From Candidatus Lindowiibacteriota bacterium (lineage in GTDB: Bacteria > Lindowbacteria > 2-12-FULL-62-27), in contig JAHFCY010000230.1 of NCBI GenBank assembly GCA_023249255.1, positions 1 to 5,232 of the forward strand: 5,232 bases of DNA, read 5' to 3'. Positions within the stretch are counted from its first letter, which is position 1; every line of letters begins with the position of its first letter. The position numbers were made by a program, and so were the translations under genes. Below the pieces are notes generated by a model. The model had not been told where the DNA came from. It ran no database searches and saw only the letters and a list, made by a program, of their open reading frames with translations. This document shows positions 1 to 5,232 of this stretch, piece after piece.

Positions 1-2364
1 GGCGATGGTGCGTCCGTCGGATGATTGGATCGGAGAGTCCGCGCCGCCGGCTGTTCGCACACGAGCCACCGGTTCCATAAAATGCAGAGACAGAGTCCGC
101 CAGGTCGGAGCAAACAGTCCTTCGGGGGCTCGGAATGTCAGCCGGCAGACGCGTTTGTCCTCCCGGTTCAATTCGACGCCGCGCCGATGAAAATTTCCGG
201 TAAGATGCTGATTCGTCTCCCCGTCATCATCGTACAACGTGAACGTGGAGGGCAGGCCGCGCGGAAGAGCAAGATGTAGTTCCAGATTTTCAATGGTCTC
301 CGTGCCGATGTGCGAAACAATTTTTTGCATCGGCACGATCGCGCCGTCTCGCAGGAGCAGAACAAATTGATCCATCGGCGCGTTGATCACCGCTGTTTGT
401 CCGCCGTCGAGACGTTTACCGGTAAACCAGTCCAGCCAGTCGTGTCCGGCCGGCAGACGGACCGGCCACATCCGCGCGCCGGATTCGGTCACGGGGGCCG
501 TCAATAGATGCTCGCCAAACAGAAATTGAAAATTCTGATCCCACATCGTCAGGTCGTCCGGAAAATGCCATACCATCGGTCGTTGAATCGGCGCACCCGT
601 TCTCCTTGCTTCGTCGAGCAGGGAATAGATCAACGGAATCAACCGATACCGGAACCGGATCGATTCCCGCACGTGCGGCGCCATATCGGGATACGACCAC
701 GGTTCGGTCATGTCCTTGCCGGAGGAATGGATCGTGAATCGCGGCATGAAAATTCCAGCCTGGCACCAGCGCACGAGCAATTCGGGTTCGGGTTTGGGAC
801 CGCAAAATCCGCCGACATCGTGGCTTTCGTTGGCGACGCCCGACAATCCCATTCCAAGTCCCACCGGAATGTTCCATTTCAGTTCATGCCAGCTCGATGT
901 GTTGTCGCCGGACCACGTCTGTGCAAATTGCTGAATGCCCGCCCAACCCGCGCGCGACACGACCCATGGCCGCCGGTTCGGATCGCGCTCGCGCGCGGCC
1001 TCGTGCGCCGTCCGGTTCATCAAGTTGGTCTGGATCGTCTTGAGTCCGCCGATCGGGTAGCGCTCCCCGTCTCCTTCGCAAATCGCGTCGGAATCATAAA
1101 TCGAAAATTCACAGTTGTCGTTCCAGATCCCCTCGACTCCGCGATCCAGAAGCGTGGACTTGAGCTTGTCGATCCACCACCGCCGCGCGCCGGAATTTGT
1201 GAAATCGATGAAACTCGCGTCCCCGCCCCAGAATCGGGTGACCAGAGGCCCCGTGCCGTCCGCGTTGCGGATAAAATATCCCGCGTCGGCCGCTTCGGCA
1301 TAGTTTGGGTGGTCGATAAGAAGCGCCGGTTTCACGTTGGCCGCGATTCGAACTCCGAGGTCGCGCGATTTCCGGCAAAATTCTTCAACGTCGGGAAACC
1401 GTTTCGCGTTCCACTGAAACACGCGCCGTTTCGATCCCGACGGATCGGTCGTGTATCCGCTCGAAAGGTGCCACCCGTCGCAGGGAATTCCGAGTTCCCG
1501 GCATTTTTTGGCGAATCCCACAATCAGATCCGCCGCGTTCGGCTGTTCGCTCGGCCAGAACGCCGAGGCCAGGTATCCGAGCGTGAATTTCGGCTGAAGA
1601 ACCGTCCGGCCGGTCAGGCGCGTATAGCGCTCGATCACGCTCGCGGGCGTCGTCCCGGAAAAAATGTAGATATCCATCGGCCCGCCTTCGAATTCGACGT
1701 GGAAATCTCCGCCGAAATAATTGTCGATCGTCGCGCCGAGATTGATGTAGCCTTCCCAACCGGTGCAAAAAAACACGCCGCCGAACCGCCGCCGGGATTT
1801 GTTTCCGATCAGAAGAAACGGAATGTTTTTGTAGAGCGGATCGTGAAATTCGCTCTCGTATCCGGCCGCGTCGCACGCGCCGAAACGGAATATCCGGCCG
1901 TTTTTAACGAGCGTTCCCGATTTTTCGCCCAACCCGAAATAGACGTCGTCCGCCTCACGGGCAAAATATGCCGACACCGCGCCGCTGCCGGGATTGAACG
2001 ACATTCGATGATGCGGATGCGTCGCAAGAATTCGTCCGCCGTCCCGGTCGATGAATTCAATCTCACCGGTCGATCGGCGAATCGATGCGCTCATTTTCCC
2101 GTCCGCGTCCACCCGCCACCCATCCGCCGTCTCCGAGACCCGCGCCGCACGTCCTGGCTGTTTGCTCAATAACCCAAACGTCGGAATCCGCCGGTCCTCC
2201 CCGCTCGGAAAAAAAGTCATCCGCCAGATGCCTTCATCCTCACAAGTGACGCGAACGCGGTTCCGCCCATCCGAAATTTCGACACCGTTCGCCTTCGGGG
2301 CATTCGGGGTCAGACTTAGGTTTATAGGTTTATTTTCTTTCGGGCCGAATTGGATTCGCGCCAT
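1..2364 (-). CDS. Glycoside hydrolase family 31 alpha-glycosidase (3' end beyond window)
   Basis: This is a retaining alpha-glycosidase that probably acts in the cytoplasm, as no signal peptide is seen. The frame is open for 788 codons from ATG at 2364 and has no stop before the left edge, so only the C-terminal end is missing. Residues 1-257 form the N-terminal beta-sandwich region, with Y-F-G-L-G-E-K at 142-148 and H-D-P-L-Y-K at 174-179. The (beta/alpha)8 barrel starts near Pro258 (PKFTLGYLASAFW) and contains D-G-W-H-L-S-S-G-Y at 296-304. The nucleophile is Asp416 in G-I-W-N-D-N-C-E. The likely acid/base is Asp487 in W-S-G-D-N. H-D-V-G-G-F lies at 515-520 and the conserved R-F-T-I-H ends at His546. 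C-terminal beta domains follow G-E-H-L-L-T-A-P-V (617-625), and T-L-Y-D-D-D-G-E lies near 709-716. The start is 7 bases after the transporter stop with only a weak AGAAG ribosome site, so translation is probably coupled. The family assignment is firm. The substrate (alpha-glucoside, alpha-xyloside or alpha-galactoside) is not. The overall motif set recalls the uncharacterised Aec37-like GH31 group, from memory. Confidence 0.95.
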   Translation of the reverse strand, partial: MARIQFGPKENKPINLSLTPNAPKANGVEISDGRNRVRVTCEDEGIWRMTFFPSGEDRRIPTFGLLSKQPGRAARVSETADGWRVDADGKMSASIRRSTGEIEFIDRDGGRILATHPHHRMSFNPGSGAVSAYFAREADDVYFGLGEKSGTLVKNGRIFRFGACDAAGYESEFHDPLYKNIPFLLIGNKSRRRFGGVFFCTGWEGYINLGATIDNYFGGDFHVEFEGGPMDIYIFSGTTPASVIERYTRLTGRTVLQPKFTLGYLASAFWPSEQPNAADLIVGFAKKCRELGIPCDGWHLSSGYTTDPSGSKRRVFQWNAKRFPDVEEFCRKSRDLGVRIAANVKPALLIDHPNYAEAADAGYFIRNADGTGPLVTRFWGGDASFIDFTNSGARRWWIDKLKSTLLDRGVEGIWNDNCEFSIYDSDAICEGDGERYPIGGLKTIQTNLMNRTAHEAARERDPNRRPWVVSRAGWAGIQQFAQTWSGDNTSSWHELKWNIPVGLGMGLSGVANESHDVGGFCGPKPEPELLVRWCQAGIFMPRFTIHSSGKDMTEPWSYPDMAPHVRESIRFRYRLIPLIYSLLDEARRTGAPIQRPMVWHFPDDLTMWDQNFQFLFGEHLLTAPVTESGARMWPVRLPAGHDWLDWFTGKRLDGGQTAVINAPMDQFVLLLRDGAIVPMQKIVSHIGTETIENLELHLALPRGLPSTFTLYDDDGETNQHLTGNFHRRGVELNREDKRVCRLTFRAPEGLFAPTWRTLSLHFMEPVARVRTAGGADSPIQSSDGRTIA

Positions 2365-2371
2365 GGAGCTT

Positions 2372-3646
2372 CTAAAGTTTGACCGGTTCCAGCCGGGGAT
2401 TGAGCAAGTGAACAAGGCCGAGCGAGAGAAGATAGGCGCAGGAGCCGTAGACGAACAGAGGCGCGGGGCCGAATCGCTGATAGATGATCCCGCTCAACGC
2501 CGCCATCACCATGCCGCCGACCGCGCCGCACGTTCCGCCGATGCCGATGACTGACGCGACCGCGTGTTTGGGAAAACAATCCGAAACAATCGTGTAGAGA
2601 TTGGTCGACCACCCTTGATGCGAGGCGGTCGCAAGTCCGATCAGTGCGATGGCCGCCCAAATATTCGGCGTGAACGCCGCGGAAAAAATCGGCGTGACCG
2701 CGCAAGCGCAGACCAGAAACGTGGTTTTTCTCGCGCGGTTCGCGGACCATCCGGAATGGAGAAGATGAGACGAAAGCCATCCGCCGGCGATACTGCCGAC
2801 GTCCGACACGAGATATATCGCGGCCATCGGAACGAACATCGATTTGATGTCGATCGCGTGCTCTTCCTTGAAAAAAGTCGGCAGCCACGTGAGATACAGA
2901 TACCAAACCGGATCGGTCATCAGTTTGCCGACCGCAAAAGCCCACGTCTGGCGGTAACGCAGAAGACGCAACCACGGAATGCGCGCGGTTGCTTCCGGAG
3001 GATCGCTCTGAATGTACGCCAACTCCTCGCGGCTGACCTTCGGATGTTCCTCGGGCCGGCGAAACATCACAAGCCAGAAAATCAGCCAGATAAATCCGAG
3101 CGACCCGGTGACGATGAACGCCCACCGCCAGCTGTAATTCAGGACCAGCCACGGAACCATGAGAGGCGCCAGGATCGCGCCGATGTTGGTCCCCGCGTTG
3201 AAAATCCCCGTCGCCATCGCCCGTTCTTTTTTCGGAAACCATTCCGCCGCCGTCTTGACGCTTCCCGGAAAATTTCCCGCCTCCCCAAGACCAAGCAGAA
3301 ACCGCGCGGCGCCGATTCCCGGGATCGAGTGTACCGCCGCATGCCCCATCGCCGCCACGCTCCATATAAATATGGAGAGAGAGAACCCCTTCCGGTTGCC
3401 GATCCGATCGAGAAGATTTCCCATAATCAAAAATCCAATCGCATACGCCGCCTTAAACGCCGCGTCCAAATATCCGTACATCTCTTTGTTGAGTTTGCCG
3501 TCCGCGCCGAGGAGTCCCACGTCGGCCAGAAAGGTGTGATCCGTGACGACCAGCGCCAGAACCTGCCGGTCGATGTAATTGATGGTGGTGGCGAAAAACA
3601 AAAGCGCGCAAATGCGCCAGCGATACCCGCCGATGTCAAACCGCAT
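2372..3646 (-). CDS. MFS transporter, anion:cation symporter (ExuT/hexuronate-like) family
   Basis: This 424-residue inner-membrane protein is full length for the family. About twelve hydrophobic segments can be placed, near residues 11-33, 58-78, 87-106, 110-125, 148-170, 174-195, 234-256, 270-292, 307-326, 328-346, 363-388 and 394-416, with a polar central loop at about 196-233. Typical features are N-Y-I-D-R at 23-27 in the first segment, the loop 2-3 motif G-N-L-L-D-R-I-G-N-R-K at 76-86, and the stretch from Arg115 to Arg142 containing G-L-G-E-A-G-N-F-P-G and E-W-F-P-K-K-E-R. These are hallmarks of the ACS branch that includes ExuT, GarP and DgoT, which import hexuronates, glucarate or galactonate with protons. 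ATG at 3646 is the first usual start after an in-frame stop (TAG), and a three-codon ORF overlaps it by one base. The next gene is a GH31 enzyme 7 bases downstream, so the cargo is probably its glycoside substrate or product. Family certain; cargo inferred. Confidence 0.94.
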   Translation of the reverse strand: MRFDIGGYRWRICALLFFATTINYIDRQVLALVVTDHTFLADVGLLGADGKLNKEMYGYLDAAFKAAYAIGFLIMGNLLDRIGNRKGFSLSIFIWSVAAMGHAAVHSIPGIGAARFLLGLGEAGNFPGSVKTAAEWFPKKERAMATGIFNAGTNIGAILAPLMVPWLVLNYSWRWAFIVTGSLGFIWLIFWLVMFRRPEEHPKVSREELAYIQSDPPEATARIPWLRLLRYRQTWAFAVGKLMTDPVWYLYLTWLPTFFKEEHAIDIKSMFVPMAAIYLVSDVGSIAGGWLSSHLLHSGWSANRARKTTFLVCACAVTPIFSAAFTPNIWAAIALIGLATASHQGWSTNLYTIVSDCFPKHAVASVIGIGGTCGAVGGMVMAALSGIIYQRFGPAPLFVYGSCAYLLSLGLVHLLNPRLEPVKL

Positions 3647-3667
3647 CAGCCGTTCATACCCGCCTCC
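3646..3667 (-). promoter_or_regulatory. Strong ribosome site with 3-codon leader ORF overlapping the transporter start
   Basis: The only strong Shine-Dalgarno sequence before the transporter is GGAGG at 3667-3663. It lies 16 bases from the transporter ATG, which is too far for ideal use, but only 5 bases from another ATG at 3657. That ATG opens a reading frame coding Met-Asn-Gly and ending in TGA at 3648-3646. The TGA shares its A with the transporter ATG (TGATG). Ribosomes could load on the minimal ORF and restart on the transporter. Function is inferred; the sequence arrangement is seen directly. Confidence 0.45.
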
Positions 3668-3680
3668 GCCCGGAAAATCA

Positions 3681-3703
3681 ACGGGGGTCTATACCCGGCC
3701 CGT
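3681..3703 (-). other. Imperfect hairpin in the 93-base gap before the transporter
   Basis: The arms ACGGG (3681-3685) and CCCGT (3699-3703) pair, and GGT/ACC pairs inside with a small loop and a 3-base bulge. Read on the minus strand the stem is followed by TGATTTTCC, a poor U-tract. Read on the plus strand it is followed by seven T (3708-3714), although no plus-strand gene is present to terminate. It could separate the small gene pair from the sugar operon. The gap also holds a TATAGA (3693-3688), but no matching -35 box is found. Confidence 0.2.
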
Positions 3704-3739
3704 CCAATTTTTTTGAGTGGATTTTCTTTTTCTCGACCG

Positions 3740-3943
3740 CTACGCCAGCTCGGCGATCAGGGGATTTCCTTTTTGGAGTTGGCTGACACGCATGATCGAA
3801 AAGCCGAGAATGTTTCCGCGATCGTCGACCCGTTCCATCACGGCGTCGTGCTTGGTTTCGCGCATGAATCCGGGCTTCTCTGAAAACAGGACCTCCAGAA
3901 AATCGCCTTCGGGGTCAAACCAGACTTTTACTTTTTGGGCCAT
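3740..3943 (-). CDS. DUF2283-like small protein, possible antitoxin
   Basis: This 67-residue soluble protein has the typical shape of DUF2283 proteins. It opens with a beta-strand K-V-W-F-D-P-E-G-D-F-L-E-V at 6-18, where the family has a 'YDpeaDaLyi' pattern. It ends in R-V-D-D-R-G-N-I-L-G-F-S-I at 38-50, where the family has a 'D..GrivGIEI' pattern. No membrane segment or signal peptide is seen. DUF2283 function is not established; members often sit beside small RelE/DUF4258-like genes and have been suggested to be antitoxins (from memory). Its start lies inside the last codons of the preceding gene, with a 16-base overlap, and it has no good ribosome site of its own. Translation is therefore probably coupled to that gene. 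The family call rests on pattern recall, not a search. Confidence 0.8.
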   Translation of the reverse strand: MAQKVKVWFDPEGDFLEVLFSEKPGFMRETKHDAVMERVDDRGNILGFSIMRVSQLQKGNPLIAELA

Positions 3944-4158
3944 AGCTGGTCATCTCTCTTTGGATTATCAATCAAATAAGCCGTTAAAACAAACGCATCG
4001 GTCGACAAATATTTTACGACGACGCACAACCATTTCTCACCGACGGCGGTGCCGAAATAGTACCTGTAGTTCAACGACGCGTCCGGGTCGGTCGCAGATC
4101 GAATAACCAGTGCGGGGCCGCGAAGAGTCTCCTCAATGGCGGATTCCATACCCGCCAT
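3928..4158 (-). CDS. Small BECR/DUF4258-like protein, possible toxin; 5' end uncertain
   Basis: From ATG at 4158 this codes 76 residues, but the frame stays open upstream to TAA at 4218-4216. The extra codons read K-V-R-L-T-D-E-R-R-D-H-I-L-E-H-P-E-M, which looks like the conserved N-terminal helix of the same domain. No ATG, GTG or TTG lies in the extension; a CTG at 4200 is the only near-start codon. The rest shows a helix (E-S-A-I-E-E-T-L-R-G-P-A-L-V) followed by beta-strands N-Y-R-Y-Y-F, K-W-L-C-V-V-V-K-Y and F-V-L-T-A-Y-L. That order fits the small RelE/barnase-like folds of DUF4258 and phage BECR-type proteins. It overlaps the DUF2283-like gene downstream by 16 bases. The pair could be a toxin-antitoxin unit, or this gene could be a decayed copy that lost its start. 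Coding is likely; function is a guess. Confidence 0.65.
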   Translation of the reverse strand: MAGMESAIEETLRGPALVIRSATDPDASLNYRYYFGTAVGEKWLCVVVKYLSTDAFVLTAYLIDNPKRDDQLWPKK

Positions 4159-4268
4159 TTCAGGATGCTCCAGAATGTGATCCCGCCGTTCGTCCGTCAG
4201 GCGGACTTTTGTTCCTTAATAATCAGTCAGAATTTTGATGGTGGATGTTCGTGTTCAAGACCAATTTT

Positions 4269-4295
4269 CGTCCGGCCTCACAGAGGCCCCGGACG
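4269..4295 (-). terminator. GC-rich hairpin across the stop codon of the 297-residue gene
   Basis: CGTCC-GGCCTC (4269-4279) pairs with GAGGCC (4283-4288) and GGACG (4291-4295). This gives 11 base pairs with a 3-base loop and a 2-base bulge. The stem contains the TGA of the preceding gene (4280-4278). On the minus strand it is followed by AAAATTGG rather than a T-run, so it is not a standard intrinsic terminator. It may still pause or end transcription or protect the mRNA 3' end. The structure is seen; the role is inferred. Confidence 0.3.
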
Positions 4296-5171
4296 CGTTC
4301 CTTTTCGGCAAGTCGGAGACTGGAATAAAACCTCATTTTTTGCCGCGTCGAAGACGTGAACCTTCTTGAACGGGGAGGGGCCGATATTTTGTTCAATATA
4401 AGAGGAGAGTTGCGGAAGCCAGAGTTCGGCGGGCTGAACAGGCTGGGATTCGTAAAATGCCAGTAGCTCGATCGGGGTGGCGGTTGAATACGTCTTTTTA
4501 AACTTTTTCTGAATGGCCTGCAATGCCCGCTCGCCGAAAAATCCGGCCGGGTTCACGTAAAAGCTGGGGCCTTGAAAATGGTCGCATTGCGAGACATTCA
4601 GCTGGTCTATTGTATTCAAGAGCTGGGATTTTTTCTTCAGGAGGAACAGAGGAGACCTTCTGGACCGCGGGAACACGACACGGACATATTCGTCGGCATG
4701 TGTGAACTCCGCACATCTGTAAATTCTTTCGAAATCCTCCCGATATTCCGCAAACCTATCCAACCCGGTTACGGGTTCGGCGGAAGACAAGAGCAAATCG
4801 AGGACGGCAGTGACCGCATTTGCTCTGGCCTTGTATGTGACCTTTTCCTGAAAGGCGATGCGGATCGAACTATGTTGATATCGGGATAAAAATGCCACAC
4901 GTTTTTCATCGGAGAAATTCTTGAATGTCTCGTCCAACAGCACGTACAGCTTGGATACGTCGCTGTCTCTTCTGGCCATACTCTGATCGATAATCTCCCC
5001 AAGCTCAAAGGAGCCATCGCCGCGTCCATCAATGGAACAGAGAATGTCAGGTTCCGGCGGCTGTCGCTTTTGGATGGAATTCGGGACAACAGCAAGTTTG
5101 ACCGCCGCGGCAAATCGGGAAAATATACTCAACTCGTGTTTTGCCTGTCTGTCATCCGCATCGTTTTTCAT
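4278..5171 (-). CDS. Hypothetical protein, 297 residues, possible PD-(D/E)xK-like fold
   Basis: I do not recognise this family. The protein is soluble, without signal peptide or membrane segments. Near the N terminus is R-Q-P-P-E-P-D-I-L-C (36-45), followed by G-S-F-E-L-G-E-I-I-D (53-62). The spacing of Pro41-Asp42, Glu56 and Glu59 recalls the core of PD-(D/E)xK nuclease-like folds, though the catalytic Lys is not in its usual place. The middle is helical and charged. The C-terminal half has a helix A-L-Q-A-I-Q-K-K-F-K-K-T-Y (216-228), then P-I-E-L-L-A-F-Y (233-240) and P-F-K-K-V-H-V-F-D (267-275), which look like strand-forming segments. ATG at 5171 is chosen because GAGG at 5184-5181 sits 9 bases upstream. 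It starts 3 bases after the stop of the gene before it, so the two are probably co-transcribed. Sample GC is about 50%, below the sugar genes. Coding is well supported by length and composition; function is unknown. Confidence 0.75.
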   Translation of the reverse strand: MKNDADDRQAKHELSIFSRFAAAVKLAVVPNSIQKRQPPEPDILCSIDGRGDGSFELGEIIDQSMARRDSDVSKLYVLLDETFKNFSDEKRVAFLSRYQHSSIRIAFQEKVTYKARANAVTAVLDLLLSSAEPVTGLDRFAEYREDFERIYRCAEFTHADEYVRVVFPRSRRSPLFLLKKKSQLLNTIDQLNVSQCDHFQGPSFYVNPAGFFGERALQAIQKKFKKTYSTATPIELLAFYESQPVQPAELWLPQLSSYIEQNIGPSPFKKVHVFDAAKNEVLFQSPTCRKGTRPGPL

Positions 5172-5174
5172 CTA

Positions 5175-5232
5175 TCAGCGCCTCACGCTGTCCTCGACGA
5201 GTTTGATCTCGTTTGCGATGAATGTCAGGTCG
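5175..5232 (-). CDS. C-terminal end of an unidentified upstream gene
   Basis: Eighteen codons read DLTFIANEIKLVEDSVRR, ending at TGA (5177-5175). An in-frame run this short is weak evidence by itself. The peptide looks protein-like, and the stop sits 3 bases before the next gene, whose ribosome site lies inside this tail. That spacing is typical of an operon. The product cannot be named. Confidence 0.5.
   Translation of the reverse strand, partial: DLTFIANEIKLVEDSVRR

Noticed and set aside
1385-1876. Minus-strand frame of 163 codons, and a similar one of 153 codons at 416-877
   Set aside because: Both are out-of-frame shadows inside the GH31 gene, whose own frame is continuous with its motifs at codon-consistent positions.
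508-2172. Plus-strand open frame of 554 codons
   Set aside because: It is antisense to the GH31 gene. Its translation is rich in Arg and Pro with no family motif, while the minus strand shows intact catalytic motifs throughout. High GC removes stops from the opposite strand.
2322-3365. Minus-strand frame of 347 codons
   Set aside because: It overlaps the transporter in another frame and gives Arg/Gly/Ser-rich sequence; the transporter frame has clear membrane segments and motifs.
3688-3716. Possible sigma-70 promoter with TATAGA as -10
   Set aside because: At spacings of 16-18 bases the -35 region reads CAAAAA or similar, with no match to TTGACA.
2564-3883. Plus-strand open frame of 439 codons
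   Set aside because: It is antisense to the transporter and the start of the DUF2283-like region, and its product is Arg-rich low-complexity sequence without recognisable domains.
4192-4206. Small inverted repeat GTCCG/CGGAC with a 5-base loop followed by TTTT on the plus strand
   Set aside because: The stem is only 5 base pairs, it lies within the upstream extension of the putative toxin frame, and no plus-strand gene needs a terminator here.
4216-4240. Stop-codon readthrough joining I-K-I-L-T-D-Y to the putative toxin frame
   Set aside because: A further in-frame TGA lies just upstream and no start codon or ribosome site is present, so the likeness is probably chance.
4572-4889. Plus-strand frame of 105 codons
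   Set aside because: It is antisense to the 297-residue gene, has no visible ribosome site and no recognisable features.

Overview
All recognisable genes lie on the minus strand, so transcription runs from the right edge of the window to the left. The order in transcription is: the tail of an unidentified gene (5232-5175), an unrecognised 297-residue protein (5171-4278), a short overlapping gene pair (4158-3740), an MFS solute transporter (3646-2372), and a glycoside hydrolase family 31 (GH31) enzyme (2364-1) that runs off the left edge.

The left two thirds is a compact sugar-use unit. The transporter resembles the ExuT-type anion:cation symporter branch of the MFS, whose known members carry hexuronates and related sugar acids. 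Its stop codon is 7 bases before the start of the GH31 gene. The GH31 enzyme keeps its nucleophile (Asp416, in a W-N-D-N-C-E motif), its proposed acid/base (Asp487, in W-S-G-D-N) and the H-D-V-G-G-F motif. It has no signal peptide. The simplest reading is that an inner-membrane symporter imports a small glycoside or acidic oligosaccharide and a cytoplasmic retaining alpha-glycosidase cleaves it. The exact substrate cannot be read from the sequence.

The right third looks like accessory DNA. Sample lines there are near 50% GC, against roughly 57-75% in the sugar genes. It holds a small DUF2283-like gene overlapped by a preceding small gene whose product looks like a BECR/DUF4258-type (RelE-like) protein. 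This arrangement fits a toxin-antitoxin-like pair. The 297-residue protein upstream of the pair has a P-D...E pattern near its N terminus that could be a divergent PD-(D/E)xK nuclease fold, but I do not recognise its family. No RNA genes, insertion sequences, CRISPR arrays or origins are visible.

The host is a bacterium with fairly high GC and strong use of GCG, CGG and GGC codons. An ExuT-like transporter fused in operon with a cytoplasmic GH31 would fit an environmental polysaccharide degrader, for example of the Planctomycetes/Verrucomicrobia group or a proteobacterium. That placement is a guess.
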